64,000 bases of DNA from an uncultured Draconibacterium sp. (GCA_947492175.1 CANLMQ010000001.1:248001-312000); one strand, 5' to 3'; positions 18,666-27,923 are shown, counted from the stretch's first letter. Notes: generated by a model not told the origin, from the sequence alone. Translations and numbers: made by a program.

Positions 18666-19451
18666 CTATTCTTTCTTTTCTTTGTCCCAATCTTTATAAA
18701 TATAGTCTAAACCATCTTGCCAGTTTATAAGAAAATTATTGTCATGGTCACGATTCATTACTACTTCATGTTTAAAATCTAAAAACCTATTACTCTCTTT
18801 ACTAAACTGCATACAAAACGTATTATAAATTTCCAGTTGTTTTGCACGGTCTTTACTTCCTATCGATGTATAAAGTGTTTTTTTGCTTTTCAGGCTATCG
18901 AAAAAAGAGCCTATTGTTTCATCTGTGTACATATCTAAACGATATGGGCTTCCTGATAAAAACATATTAAAATAATCCTGTCCACTCAGAAGGGCATAAA
19001 TAACAAAATTTCCGGCCATTGAATAGCCGGTTAAAACCCTGTTCTCATTTGTTCTGTAGTTATTATCAATGTAAGGAATTAGTTCTTGTGTAACGAATTT
19101 TAAAAAGTTATGTCCATTCGCGTTGGAATTTAAATCGAACCCTCTGTTAATATTAGGAATACCAATAACTATTGCCTCCGGAATATCTTCGTTTTGCGAT
19201 TTTATCTCAACAATACCAGAATAACTAAAGAAAATTATTTCTCCATCCAGCACGTAATGTGTTGAATATTTTAAATCGGACGTATCGTAATCTTTGGGCA
19301 AATAAATATAGATTTCCCTATCCTGATTTAGAATATCCGATTTTAAAACGATTTTTTCACCAATGCAAATGGGTTCATTTGCCACTTGTCCCAATAACGG
19401 GGTACTTATAAAAAGTACGATAACCAAGATTATTAACTGAATTTGTTTCAT
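18666..19451 (-). CDS. Secreted alpha/beta-hydrolase, putative esterase
   Basis: A 261-residue exported protein with signal peptide MKQIQLIILVIVLFISTPLLG. The body follows the esterase D/IroE-like putative esterase family (PF00756): REIYIYLPKDYDTSDLKYST, HYVLDGEIIFFSY, and nucleophile elbow RVLTGYSMAGNFVIYALL with serine in GYSMAG. A histidine in NRDHDNNFL near the C-terminus is the likely third catalytic member. Relatives act on ferric siderophores, feruloyl esters or S-formylglutathione; the substrate here is unknown. It is a single gene flanked by the small membrane-protein gene and a repeat array. Confidence 0.82.
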   Translation of the reverse strand: MKQIQLIILVIVLFISTPLLGQVANEPICIGEKIVLKSDILNQDREIYIYLPKDYDTSDLKYSTHYVLDGEIIFFSYSGIVEIKSQNEDIPEAIVIGIPNINRGFDLNSNANGHNFLKFVTQELIPYIDNNYRTNENRVLTGYSMAGNFVIYALLSGQDYFNMFLSGSPYRLDMYTDETIGSFFDSLKSKKTLYTSIGSKDRAKQLEIYNTFCMQFSKESNRFLDFKHEVVMNRDHDNNFLINWQDGLDYIYKDWDKEKKE

Positions 19452-20278
19452 GTGTATTGCTTTATGTTACTTAATAGGTATAAGCTTTCATTCAGTAAAA
19501 AGAAATAAGACATATTCTCTTCATCAGGAATTTTATTTGATGCAGGTACTAGGCCCTTTAGTCGCTTTTATATGTTCTATGAAATCTTTCAATAAGCAAG
19601 GACGGTGTTTAAATTTATTTTTGGTTTTAACTCTTTAAAAGTAAACATAAAACCAAAGAAACATCTACGTACCAATATTTTATACAACATAATCGAGATT
19701 CTATTTCATTGTTTTTACAAAATTCAGGGATTAAATATCATCCAAACTACAACCAATAGCTTATAAAGTACAACGGATAACTTACGAAGCTAAACGTCCG
19801 GGAAAATAAGTTAAACCAATACCTTCGGAAGCTAAAGCAATAGCTTCGGAAGTACAAGCTTGAGCTTCTGATCTCGGATGAATAGCTTAATAAGCTCAAT
19901 TGATAGCTTAATTTGTTAAAAGAATAGCTTCGGAAGCTATAGCGACACCTTCGGAAGCTGAACGAATACCTTCGGAAGCTCAACAGATACCTTCAGAAGC
20001 TCAACGGATACCTTCGGAAGCTCAACAGATACCTTCAGAAGCTCAACGGATACCTTCGGAAGCTCAACGGATACCTTCTGAAGTACCCCCCCCAAATTCT
20101 CCAAAGCACTTTAAGTAAAAACTATAACACCCTACAGTCCTGCATCTTATATCAGAACACAAAAACAACCATCGGACAATGTTCACTTTTTTTGCCTTAG
20201 CCGTCGCATTCTTTATTAAATGGCCTGATTTGTATATTTTATTCCGCCAGCAAGCAGAAAGATGGTTTATGGGGCGTG
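19452..20278. other. Intergenic region containing the 21-bp array
   Basis: No protein gene is supported over these 827 bases. 19452-19755 and 20092-20278 are unremarkable apart from a stretch at 20150-20278 whose forward ORF looks hydrophobic (see rejected items). The middle is the tandem repeat. Confidence 0.55.
19756..20091. repeat. Sixteen-unit tandem repeat with exact 21-bp period
   Basis: Units begin at 19756 and recur every 21 bases to 20071 without a single insertion or deletion. The consensus is ATACCTTCGGAAGCTCAACGG. The six right-hand units are nearly identical and alternate between a TTCGGAAG and a TTCAGAAG core, giving a 42-bp higher-order repeat; units decay toward the left (for example 19798 and 19903 are barely recognisable). 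The core AGCTTCGGAAGCT is close to palindromic. The units abut, so this is not a CRISPR array. The minus-strand frame stays open across the array, the plus-strand frames do not. Confidence 0.9.
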
Positions 20279-21466
20279 TTAAAACAATGAATATCCAACT
20301 ATCACAGATAATGTATTATAGTCTGAGTTCCAAAATAAATAACTACTTAAAATTTCTCTACCTGTCTGATATCTCAATTCTAAACTGTATTTATCTTTAT
20401 GCTTATAGCCCAAACCAAATGCAATATTAGTTCTAGTTCTAATTTCCAAATCTTTTGAAGAACTAAAATCGATAACCGATTTGTCTGAAAGATCTACGAC
20501 AAATGAGCCATTAACAAAAACCTTGGAATTCTCATTCAGAAAAAAGTAATGCCTTATCCCAACAGGCAATTCAACCGACTTATAATTAATTTTAACGTCC
20601 TGAATTTTTAATTCCTTTTCCGATTTATAATATTGATAGGTTGGCTCGATTAAAACCGCCCATTTGTTTTTATTAAATGGTAAAATTAATTCGGCTTCAA
20701 TTCCAAGTCTAAATCCAAATTCACTATCGAAATCAATAGTTTTATAATGGGTAGTGCTATGTTGCATTGAAAGGGAAGAATAATTAAGGCCGGGTCGGAG
20801 GCTTAAATTAAATAAATCCTTTTTTTGCTTTTCTTCAAAATTTACAAATTTCTGACTCGCACATTCATTATAATCTACAAATAAACGAACCAATTCATTT
20901 TTATTGTAGCCAATATTTTCAAATTTACTCACCGTCAAATCTGCACATTTCAAATCAATCCATAACTGTTGTCTAAAACTATTGTTTTTTGCAATCTCAT
21001 TGTCAATGGTTTTATAACTTTTAAAAATCAGTTGTTCAATATTAGAGTTGTCTTTATTATAAAAGTATCTTCTCAAATTTCCATCTTCATACAGGTACAG
21101 GCTTGCTTTACCTTCAACTAATACTTTTAAAAAAAGTTGCTCTTCATTAAAAACAGGCTCTTTATTAGTACTCAAATCAGAAACATTCTCACTCGACCTG
21201 TCAATATTAATGTTATTTCTTACATATTTTGAAATGTTGTAAATACCAAATTCTTTTACTGATTCTATTGTTAACTTTTGCGACTCACTGTTTTCCGATA
21301 GTTTGCAAGTAAATTCTGCGGGATTATTTCCCCAGTCAATATTCTTGATTAAACAATCAGTTTTTTGATTCGTATTGTCGATATAATACCCCTTTTCAAA
21401 AGAAATTTGGGAATAACAATTAAAGCTTAAAACGGTTATTAAAAGAAACAAAAGTTGCTTTTTCAT
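20279..21466 (-). CDS. Exported protein with C-terminal outer-membrane barrel domain
   Basis: A 395-residue protein with signal peptide MKKQLLFLLITVLSFNCYSQ. The N-terminal 200 residues (for example GYYIDNTNQKTDCLIKNIDW and LFLKVLVEGKASLYLYEDGN) look like the soluble domain found in many Bacteroidota hypothetical proteins, and the C-terminal part from about residue 225 (LSLRPGLNYSSLSMQHS, FGFRLGIEAELILPFNKNKW, YSLELRYQTGREIL) has the alternating pattern and final aromatic residue of a PorT-like barrel. Function unknown. It is monocistronic, on the minus strand, next to the 21-bp array. Confidence 0.7.
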   Translation of the reverse strand: MKKQLLFLLITVLSFNCYSQISFEKGYYIDNTNQKTDCLIKNIDWGNNPAEFTCKLSENSESQKLTIESVKEFGIYNISKYVRNNINIDRSSENVSDLSTNKEPVFNEEQLFLKVLVEGKASLYLYEDGNLRRYFYNKDNSNIEQLIFKSYKTIDNEIAKNNSFRQQLWIDLKCADLTVSKFENIGYNKNELVRLFVDYNECASQKFVNFEEKQKKDLFNLSLRPGLNYSSLSMQHSTTHYKTIDFDSEFGFRLGIEAELILPFNKNKWAVLIEPTYQYYKSEKELKIQDVKINYKSVELPVGIRHYFFLNENSKVFVNGSFVVDLSDKSVIDFSSSKDLEIRTRTNIAFGLGYKHKDKYSLELRYQTGREILSSYLFWNSDYNTLSVIVGYSLF

Positions 21467-21933
21467 TATTTAGATTTTAGTTATTTAAAGATTGTTGAAG
21501 TTGAGAATTATTATGTTTTCTTGACTTTCAAGACTATACAGATGCAGAAAGAATACATCGCTGGAGATTTAGTCTTCTACTCTTTGTGTTTATTGTGGAT
21601 TAATTGACCTGACGAAACTACTGCTGCATAAAACATTTAACATCTCTTCTGCTTACTCCGGATTCGTCTCTTTCAATCATTTTAAATGTTACAGGCATAA
21701 TTTATTATTTAGGTTTAACATTTCCCTTACCGGGTTAATTTTCATTTTCAATTGATTTTTTTTCTTGCTTGGGCATCTGACTGTGTCTTGTATTTTTTAA
21801 CCTGCGTAAGTTAAACGAAATTTTACAAAAGGAAGCAACTCCTGTTAATTAACATATAAATAATTAAAAAACAAAACGATGCCACCGGTAAACTAACCGG
21901 TGGCATTGTAACAATTTTATGGAAGTTGCAGTA
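21467..21933. other. Intergenic region
   Basis: 467 bases between two minus-strand barrel-type genes. It contains the terminator at 21862-21906; elsewhere I see no ORF, repeat or clear promoter pair. Confidence 0.5.
21862..21906 (-). terminator. Intrinsic terminator after the 182-residue barrel gene
   Basis: An 11-bp perfect stem (21879-21889 with 21896-21906, 6-base loop) followed on the minus strand by CGTTTTGTTTTTT. It starts 28 bases past the stop codon. Confidence 0.88.
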
Positions 21934-22482
21934 CTAAAACCCAACTCCAAATCCAATACTATAATAAGGTTCCCACCTGGGGAAAGGCGAATTTTCGTCG
22001 TTAATAACATCAAATAGCACCTGCGCATTTAACCATGTGTTTTCTGTTACGGGCTGACTATAACCACCACCCAACCATAAAAACGGAACCCAAACCCGCT
22101 CGCGGCCACCGGTGTAACTGTACAACTTGTAATTCATTTCCGAAAACTCGGCATGTACATAAAACTGCGGGACAACTCTGTAACGGCTAAAAATACTTAC
22201 ACCATAATTCGAGGTTTCGTAATCGGTACTGTACCGTTTATCTTTTACATACTCGTACGACAACTGGCCTCCCACCGAAAACTCGCGGGTAAGTTTATAT
22301 CCCACAAGGGGCGTTGCCCCAATAACCGTATAACTCCCGATCGAGAGGTTTAAATATCCACCGTAATACAACTTGCTTTTATCGAATTTCGACTCTTCTT
22401 CAGCTTGTATATCTTCGGCAAACTGCGAAAAACCTGCCACCGAAATTAAAAGCAATACAAGCACAACACCAATAACTTTCAT
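21934..22482 (-). CDS. Small outer-membrane beta-barrel-like protein
   Basis: A 182-residue protein with signal peptide MKVIGVVLVLLLISVAGFSQ. After an acidic linker the chain alternates hydrophobic and polar residues with repeated glycine/tyrosine/aromatic patterns (YYGGYLNLSIGSYTVIGATPLVGYKL, FSVGGQLSYEY, YGVSIFSRYRV, FLWLGGGYSQPV) and ends in YSIGFGVGF with terminal phenylalanine, as expected for an eight-strand outer-membrane barrel. Bacteroidota have many such proteins of unknown role. It is followed by a good terminator and preceded 76 bases away by the oxidoreductase gene in the same direction. Confidence 0.75.
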   Translation of the reverse strand: MKVIGVVLVLLLISVAGFSQFAEDIQAEEESKFDKSKLYYGGYLNLSIGSYTVIGATPLVGYKLTREFSVGGQLSYEYVKDKRYSTDYETSNYGVSIFSRYRVVPQFYVHAEFSEMNYKLYSYTGGRERVWVPFLWLGGGYSQPVTENTWLNAQVLFDVINDENSPFPRWEPYYSIGFGVGF

Positions 22483-22558
22483 AAGCTCATTTTCTATTTT
22501 CTTAATTCAACAAAGAACAAGTAAAACTATCCCCTGTTCTGTTGTCTACAAAAGGTTT

Positions 22559-24025
22559 TTACAAACTCCAGCCATTCTGATACTTGTGTTTAATCCACTC
22601 TTCACACATTTCCTGAGCATTCCACTCCACACGTTTTTTCGATTCTCTTTCTACATTTTGGGTAACCACGTCCGAAGAGAAAGGTATCAACTTGGTAGTA
22701 TTCAGTTTTTCGCGTGCCGAAATATTGGTAACCTTCATATTTTCGCTGTCCCACAACAATGTTTTCTGAAGCGACTGCATACGTACTGCCAGATTTCCCA
22801 TTACCACCATTTCGTTAAACGGCCCTGCATAATCGAAATTAGAAGCAGGTTTCCCTCCATTTTTACAACAATTTACAAAGTGCATTTCATGACGGCCTCC
22901 ACCATTCGGGTCGTCAGGTATACGCTCCAGTTTAACACGGGTTTCCGGCTTAATTTCCGAACCGTTTTTATACACCTTCCACTTATTTCCGTAGGCCTCT
23001 GCAATAAGTACAGCCTTAGAGCCAACAAACATAAAACCACCCCCCGGATTCATGGGGGCATCAAGCGGCAAATCAAACGGACGAGCCGGCATCAATCCTC
23101 CGTCGTACCAGGTCAACTCCAGTTCGGGCAATGCACAATATGGCAGGTTTTTACGTGCAGGAAAAAGATAACTAACCTTTGCCGAAACAGGGGCACTATC
23201 GGTATTTACCAACGAAGAACTTGCCTGGAATGCTTTTGGCGCTCCCAGTTGCAAGGCATAATTTGGCACATCAAGCAGATGACATCCCATATCGCCCAAA
23301 GCTCCTGTTCCAAAGTCCCACCAACCACGCCATACCCATGGATGGTATTCCGGGTTGTAGGCACGCATTTTTGCAGGCCCTATAAATAATTCCCAGTCCA
23401 GTGTTTCCGGTATCTTTTCTTCTTTTAAAGGTTGTGGCATTCCCTGTCGCCAGATGGGACGATTGGTCCACACATGCGCTTCTCTTATTTCTCCCAAACA
23501 ACCGCTTTGCACCACTTCGGCCACCTCGTATACCGCATCGCCCGAGTGCCCTTCATTTCCCATTTGGGTAACAACGCCGGTTTTTCCGGCCAGTTTTGTT
23601 AAATACCTCGATTCCCAAACCGAATGGGTTAAGGGTTTTTGAAGATAAACATGTTTACCAAGCTCCATTGCAGCAGCAGCCGGTAAGGTATGCGTATGGT
23701 CGGGAGTGGCAATAACTACAGCGTCAATGTCTTTTTGCTCTTCCAGCATCTTCCGGAAATCTTTCCATTTTTTTGCTTTCGGATAGGTATTAAAAACAGG
23801 TTTGGCATATTCCCAATCCACATCGCACAGAGCTACGATATTCTGCCCCGGCATGTTTTTCAGGTTTACTTTTCCTTTTCCGCCAATTCCAATTCCGGCA
23901 ATATTCAGCTTGTCGCTTGGTGCAATGTGCCCCATTCCCGAAACCGCATGCGCCGGAATAATTGAAAAACCGGCCATTGTTACTGCTGTTGTTCCAATAA
24001 AAGATCGTCTGTTTAGTTTGTTCAT
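22559..24025 (-). CDS. Tat-exported Gfo/Idh/MocA-family oxidoreductase
   Basis: A 488-residue NAD(P)-dependent oxidoreductase. The N-terminus MNKLNRRSFIGTTAVTMAGF carries a twin-arginine signal, so the folded enzyme is exported with its cofactor. A Rossmann segment follows (LNIAGIGIGGKGKVNLKNM, IVALCDVD) and the family motif HVYLQKPLTHSVWESR contains the catalytic lysine of the EKP-like site (here QKP). The C-terminal half (GWWDFGTGALGDMGCHLLDVPNYALQLGAP) is the substrate domain. Relatives act on sugars, inositols or glycosidic bonds (for example GH109-like enzymes); the substrate is not evident. Single gene. Confidence 0.88.
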   Translation of the reverse strand: MNKLNRRSFIGTTAVTMAGFSIIPAHAVSGMGHIAPSDKLNIAGIGIGGKGKVNLKNMPGQNIVALCDVDWEYAKPVFNTYPKAKKWKDFRKMLEEQKDIDAVVIATPDHTHTLPAAAAMELGKHVYLQKPLTHSVWESRYLTKLAGKTGVVTQMGNEGHSGDAVYEVAEVVQSGCLGEIREAHVWTNRPIWRQGMPQPLKEEKIPETLDWELFIGPAKMRAYNPEYHPWVWRGWWDFGTGALGDMGCHLLDVPNYALQLGAPKAFQASSSLVNTDSAPVSAKVSYLFPARKNLPYCALPELELTWYDGGLMPARPFDLPLDAPMNPGGGFMFVGSKAVLIAEAYGNKWKVYKNGSEIKPETRVKLERIPDDPNGGGRHEMHFVNCCKNGGKPASNFDYAGPFNEMVVMGNLAVRMQSLQKTLLWDSENMKVTNISAREKLNTTKLIPFSSDVVTQNVERESKKRVEWNAQEMCEEWIKHKYQNGWSL

Positions 24026-24239
24026 GATTATTAGGATTATTGATTTAGTACTGTATTTACTTTCAGGTGTTTCTGATTAAATACCTGCTTATAAATTTAC
24101 CAAATAATTGGCAAGCGAAAAAGCAGAATGTACAAAACTTCAGTTATGGCTGTTTCGAAAGAAATTTAATGAGAAAAATACAATCACCCTGAATAACACA
24201 ATAAAACCTTTTTGCCTTCCTGCATTTAAATAATCGTAC

Positions 24240-24247
24240 TATTTTTG
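24240..24247 (+). promoter_or_regulatory. Putative -7 element (TATTTTTG) close to recR start
   Basis: Matches TAnnTTTG but ends only 4 bases before the recR ATG, which would make the transcript nearly leaderless. No -33 box is at the proper spacing, so support is weak. Confidence 0.3.
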
Positions 24248-24251
24248 AAAC

Positions 24252-24878
24252 ATGAATATCGACAAGTATCCATCGCGTTTATTGGAGAATGCAGTAAACG
24301 AGTTTTCGAAACTCCCCGGGATTGGCCGCAAAAGTGCGCTTCGGCTGGTGTTGCACCTGCTGCGCCGCGAAACCGAAGAAGTAAATGCCTTTGGCAACAG
24401 CCTCATCCAGCTTCGTAACGAGATAAAACATTGCAAAGTATGCCATAATATTTCCGACACCGAAACCTGCCAGATTTGTGCCAATCCTTCGCGTAACACC
24501 AGCGTAATTTGTGTAGTGGAAAACATTCGCGATGTTATGTCGATTGAAAACACCCAGCAATACAACGGTTTGTACCACGTTTTAGGCGGCATTATTTCAC
24601 CCATGGACGGTATTGGCCCCTCGGAACTGGAAATCGATTCGCTGGTAGAACGGGTTAACTCCGGCGAAATTATTGAAGTAATTCTGGCGCTGTCGACCAC
24701 CATGGAAGGCGATACAACTAACTTTTACATTTACCGAAGGTTAAAAGACACTGAGGTAAAGATTTCTACACTGGCCCGTGGTGTTTCCATTGGCGACGAA
24801 CTGGAATACACCGACGAAATTACACTTGGACGTTCGCTAATGAACCGTGTTCCGTACGAAAGTTCTGTAGGAAAATAA
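24252..24878 (+). CDS. recR: Recombination mediator RecR
   Basis: A 208-residue protein with all RecR parts: N-terminal helix-hairpin-helix (FSKLPGIGRKSALRLVLHLL), four zinc-binding cysteines at about residues 59-76 (CKVCHNI and CQICANPSR), a Toprim domain (VICVVENIRDVMSIENT, YNGLYHVLGGIISPMDGIGP) and the C-terminal LARGVSIGDELEYTDEITLGRSLMNR. RecR with RecO and RecF loads RecA on gapped DNA. Length is typical. It is followed 80 bases later by the glycosyltransferase fusion on the same strand. Confidence 0.97.
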   Translation: MNIDKYPSRLLENAVNEFSKLPGIGRKSALRLVLHLLRRETEEVNAFGNSLIQLRNEIKHCKVCHNISDTETCQICANPSRNTSVICVVENIRDVMSIENTQQYNGLYHVLGGIISPMDGIGPSELEIDSLVERVNSGEIIEVILALSTTMEGDTTNFYIYRRLKDTEVKISTLARGVSIGDELEYTDEITLGRSLMNRVPYESSVGK

Positions 24879-24958
24879 ACCGGCACATCACATTTTATGA
24901 ATTTTTCCGTTATCCAAAAAGGAATACTACATTTGAAAAGAATTGCGTAATCAAGCAA

Positions 24959-26917
24959 ATGGAACTTTCAATAATTATAGTCAACTACAACGTAAAACAT
25001 TTTTTAGAACAGTGCCTGCACTCGGTGCAAAAAGCTGTAAAAAATACCAGTGCTGAAATATTCGTGGTCGACAATAATTCGGTTGATGGTTCGGCCCAGC
25101 TTATCCGCGAAAAATTTCCCAAGGTTCGGTTTATTCAGAACACTGAAAATGTTGGTTTTTCGAAAGCAAACAACCAGGCTATAAAACAAGCAAGCGGGAA
25201 GTATATTTTGCTGCTAAATCCCGATACGGTAGTTGAAGAAGACACTTTTGAAAAGGTGATTTCGTATATGAACGACCACCCTGATGTAGGAGGACTGGGC
25301 GTAAAAATGATCGACGGGAAAGGTACCTTTCTTCCCGAATCGAAACGTGGTTTACCAACTCCCTGGGTTGCATTTTATAAAATATTTGGCCTGTCAAAGT
25401 TATTTCGTAAATCGAAAAGATTTGGAAAATACCACCTCTCCTACTTAAACGAGAACGAGATACACGAGATAGATGTTTTGGCCGGCGCTTTTATGTTAAT
25501 GCGAAAATCGGCCCTCGACAAAGTGGGTTTGCTCGACGAAACATTTTTTATGTATGGCGAAGACATTGATCTGTCGTACCGGATTCAGCAAGGGGGCTAT
25601 AAAAATGTCTATTTCCCCGAAACAACTATTATTCATTACAAAGGAGAAAGCACAAAAAAAGGGTCGCTGAATTACGTAAAGGTATTTTACAATGCCATGA
25701 TCATATTTGCAAAAAAACATTTTCCGGGAGGCAAAGCCGGTATTTTTGCAATGCTGATTCAGCTGGCCATTTATTTCAGGGCGCTCATTTCCATTTCAAA
25801 ACGTATTTTCGAGAAAGTCTATCTTCCTGTTCTCGACGGATTACTCATTTTTGCAGGCTTTGCAATCATTACTCCTTTCTGGGAAAATCTTCGCTTTAAC
25901 ACCATTGCCTATTACCCACCTGAATTTTTACAAATTGTGGTGCCCGTTTATATTGTCTTTTTTTTGCTGGGCATTCTGTTTTCGGGCGGCTACAAAAAAC
26001 CGGTCGATCTGTACAAAATAGCCAGAGGAATTTTTTGGGGCCTGATCTCCATTCTCCTGGTGTATTCGCTGGTTGACGAAAAATACCGTTTCTCGCGGGC
26101 GCTCATTTTACTTGGATCGCTTTGGGCCGGCGCTGGATTGCTTTTTTTCCGACTGGTTTTTCACTGGTTAAAAATTAAAGGCTTCCGGCTTGATATAAAA
26201 CGATCGCGAAAGATTGCCATTGTCGGACATTCAAAGGAAGCCGACCGCGTAAAACAAATTCTGGAGAAAACACAAATTGAATCGGAACTAGCCGGTTTTA
26301 TAGCCCTTGACAAAAACGACAAAGGTGAAAATTACATGGGCGAATTAAATCAGCTCCGCGAAATTATTCGCATCAACCGTATTGATGAAATAATTTTTTG
26401 TGCCGAAAACCTTAGTTCTGCCGAAATTATTCGCACCATGCTTGATCTTACCAATCTGGATATCGACTATAAAATTGCTCCACCTGAAAGTATCAGCATT
26501 ATCGGTAGCAATTCTATTCACACTGCCGGCGATTTGTATGTGGTAAATATGAATGCCATTTCAAAAACCGCCAATAAACGTAAAAAACGCCTGGTGGATA
26601 TCGAGTTTTCGTTGCTGTTGTTGCTGGCAGGTCCGCTACTTATTTGGTTTTACAAACAAAAAGCGCAATTTATTTCAAACATCTTTGGTGTTTTATCGGG
26701 TAAAAAATCCTGGATTGGATACATTCCCCAACCGGAATCGTTTGAAACCTTACCTTTTCTAAAAAAAGGTATTTTACATTCGGGCGATATCTTTTCAGAG
26801 ATCGAATTAGATAAAGAAAAAATGGCCCAGCTAAATATGCTTTATGCAAGAAATTACAGGACATTAACCGACGTTGAGATTCTGTTAAAAGCCTGGAAAA
26901 ACTTAGACCGCAAATGA
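24959..26917 (+). CDS. GT2 glycosyltransferase fused to membrane and sugar-transferase-like domain
   Basis: A 652-residue protein. Residues 1-about 270 are a GT2 rhamnosyltransferase-like domain (LSIIIVNYNVKHFLEQCL, IFVVDNNSVDGSAQLI, ILLLNPDTVVEED, and the acceptor region FFMYGEDIDLSYRI). Residues about 280-420 hold four to five membrane helices, then a nucleotide-binding-like segment (KIAIVGHSKEADRVKQIL) as in the CoA-binding domain of WbaP/WcaJ initiating transferases. The last 100 residues begin KKRLVDIEFSLLLLLAGPLLIW and end LTDVEILLKAW, echoing the sugar-1-phosphate transferase domain but lacking its catalytic core. It overlaps the next gene by 4 bases. Probably acts in surface-glycan assembly. 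Confidence 0.85.
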   Translation: MELSIIIVNYNVKHFLEQCLHSVQKAVKNTSAEIFVVDNNSVDGSAQLIREKFPKVRFIQNTENVGFSKANNQAIKQASGKYILLLNPDTVVEEDTFEKVISYMNDHPDVGGLGVKMIDGKGTFLPESKRGLPTPWVAFYKIFGLSKLFRKSKRFGKYHLSYLNENEIHEIDVLAGAFMLMRKSALDKVGLLDETFFMYGEDIDLSYRIQQGGYKNVYFPETTIIHYKGESTKKGSLNYVKVFYNAMIIFAKKHFPGGKAGIFAMLIQLAIYFRALISISKRIFEKVYLPVLDGLLIFAGFAIITPFWENLRFNTIAYYPPEFLQIVVPVYIVFFLLGILFSGGYKKPVDLYKIARGIFWGLISILLVYSLVDEKYRFSRALILLGSLWAGAGLLFFRLVFHWLKIKGFRLDIKRSRKIAIVGHSKEADRVKQILEKTQIESELAGFIALDKNDKGENYMGELNQLREIIRINRIDEIIFCAENLSSAEIIRTMLDLTNLDIDYKIAPPESISIIGSNSIHTAGDLYVVNMNAISKTANKRKKRLVDIEFSLLLLLAGPLLIWFYKQKAQFISNIFGVLSGKKSWIGYIPQPESFETLPFLKKGILHSGDIFSEIELDKEKMAQLNMLYARNYRTLTDVEILLKAWKNLDRK

Positions 26918-27441
26918 ACAATCAATTACAATACGGAAAAATAACCCTTCGCCCACTGGAACCTACCGACATTGACCTGTTATACAAATGGGAAAACAAC
27001 CTCGAAATTTGGGAAGTAAGCAATACCAAAGCTCCTTTTTCGAGACATATACTGGCACAATATTTAATGGAGGCGGCAAAGGATATATACGAAACCAAAC
27101 AACTTCGATTAATTATCCAGAATGAAAACCTGGAAGCCGTGGGTGCGGTTGATATTTTTGATTTTGAACCCTACCACCAGCGCGCAGGCGTGGGAATTTT
27201 AATTCACGACAAAGCATACCGAAACAAAGGTTATGCAACCGACGCATTGCATGCACTTTCGGATTACGCACTTGAGGTTCTGGGATTAAAACAGCTCTAC
27301 GCCAACATAACAGCTGACAACACAAACAGCATTCAGCTTTTCGAAAAAGTTGGATTTGTAAAATCGGGTGTAAAAAAAGACTGGATTAAAACCCTGTCGG
27401 GATGGAAAGATGAAATTATATTTCAGAAGATGCTGGTTTAA
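26914..27441 (+). CDS. GNAT-family N-acetyltransferase (RimJ/RimL/SpeG-like)
   Basis: A 175-residue acetyltransferase whose opening ITLRPLEPTDIDLLYKWENN is typical of the Acetyltransf_3 group. Acetyl-CoA binding is visible in VGILIHDKAYRNKGYATDALHALSDYA, and the end shows ANITADNTNSIQLFEKVGFVKSG. Relatives acetylate spermidine, ribosomal protein N-termini or small amines; the substrate is not clear. Its ATG overlaps the last codons of the glycosyltransferase (ATGA), so it is translationally coupled to it and may act on a sugar amine, which is inference only. Confidence 0.85.
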   Translation: MNNQLQYGKITLRPLEPTDIDLLYKWENNLEIWEVSNTKAPFSRHILAQYLMEAAKDIYETKQLRLIIQNENLEAVGAVDIFDFEPYHQRAGVGILIHDKAYRNKGYATDALHALSDYALEVLGLKQLYANITADNTNSIQLFEKVGFVKSGVKKDWIKTLSGWKDEIIFQKMLV

Positions 27442-27448
27442 CCTGATA

Positions 27449-27895
27449 CTACCTGCAATATTCGGGTATTCCGTGTAAAAATGCATACGAATTATTAGGA
27501 TAATCAATTTCGCAGGCAAAGTGCTGCAATCCATTTGAAACCACAACGCTTTCAACTCGCAATGCCATATTATAACGCACCACCTGGTCGAAAACATCCT
27601 GTGTTATTTTTACTCCCGGCGCCTTAAATTCGGCAATCAAAAGAGGCTGCCCGTTTTTTGAATAAATCAACAAATCAAAACGGCGTTGTTTACCATTCAC
27701 CATAATCTGTTTTTCAACTGCCATTAAATTTTCAGGATAGTTCTTCTCATTCTTCAGGTATTGAATAAAATTCTGCCGCACCCATTCTTCGGGTGTTAAC
27801 ACCACAAATTTCTTTCTTATCGAATCAAAAATAAGTTGTTTCCCTGCTTCTGTTTTTATTCTGAAATCGTTTTCCGGCAAATTTAATTTCTCCAT
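27449..27895 (-). CDS. Orphan HsdR N-terminal-type nuclease domain
   Basis: A 148-residue stand-alone protein that matches the N-terminal domain of type I restriction R subunits (HSDR_N_2). The PD-(D/E)xK-like core is visible: MVNGKQRRFDLLIYSKNGQPLLIAEFKAPG, with D in RFDLLIY and the E-x-K in AEFKA. The rest of a restriction subunit (helicase motor) is absent and no HsdM/HsdS gene is near. Bacteroidota carry a conserved copy of this small protein, so it is likely a resident nuclease-like protein rather than a broken gene. Convergent with the GNAT gene, 7 bases apart. Confidence 0.82.
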   Translation of the reverse strand: MEKLNLPENDFRIKTEAGKQLIFDSIRKKFVVLTPEEWVRQNFIQYLKNEKNYPENLMAVEKQIMVNGKQRRFDLLIYSKNGQPLLIAEFKAPGVKITQDVFDQVVRYNMALRVESVVVSNGLQHFACEIDYPNNSYAFLHGIPEYCR

Positions 27896-27923
27896 AAATA
27901 GTATCCTGTCCTTGATAAATCAT

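Noticed and set aside
19747..19983. Minus-strand ORF of SFRRYxF repeats
   Set aside because: It only reflects the DNA repeat read in the one frame without stops; no proper start and no known repeat protein of this kind.
19756..20091. CRISPR array
   Set aside because: Units are 21 bp and directly adjacent with no unique spacers; no cas genes nearby.
20179..20430. Hydrophobic plus-strand ORF of 83 codons
   Set aside because: Most of it overlaps the 3' end of a convincing minus-strand gene; the non-overlapping 100 bases are too short to judge.
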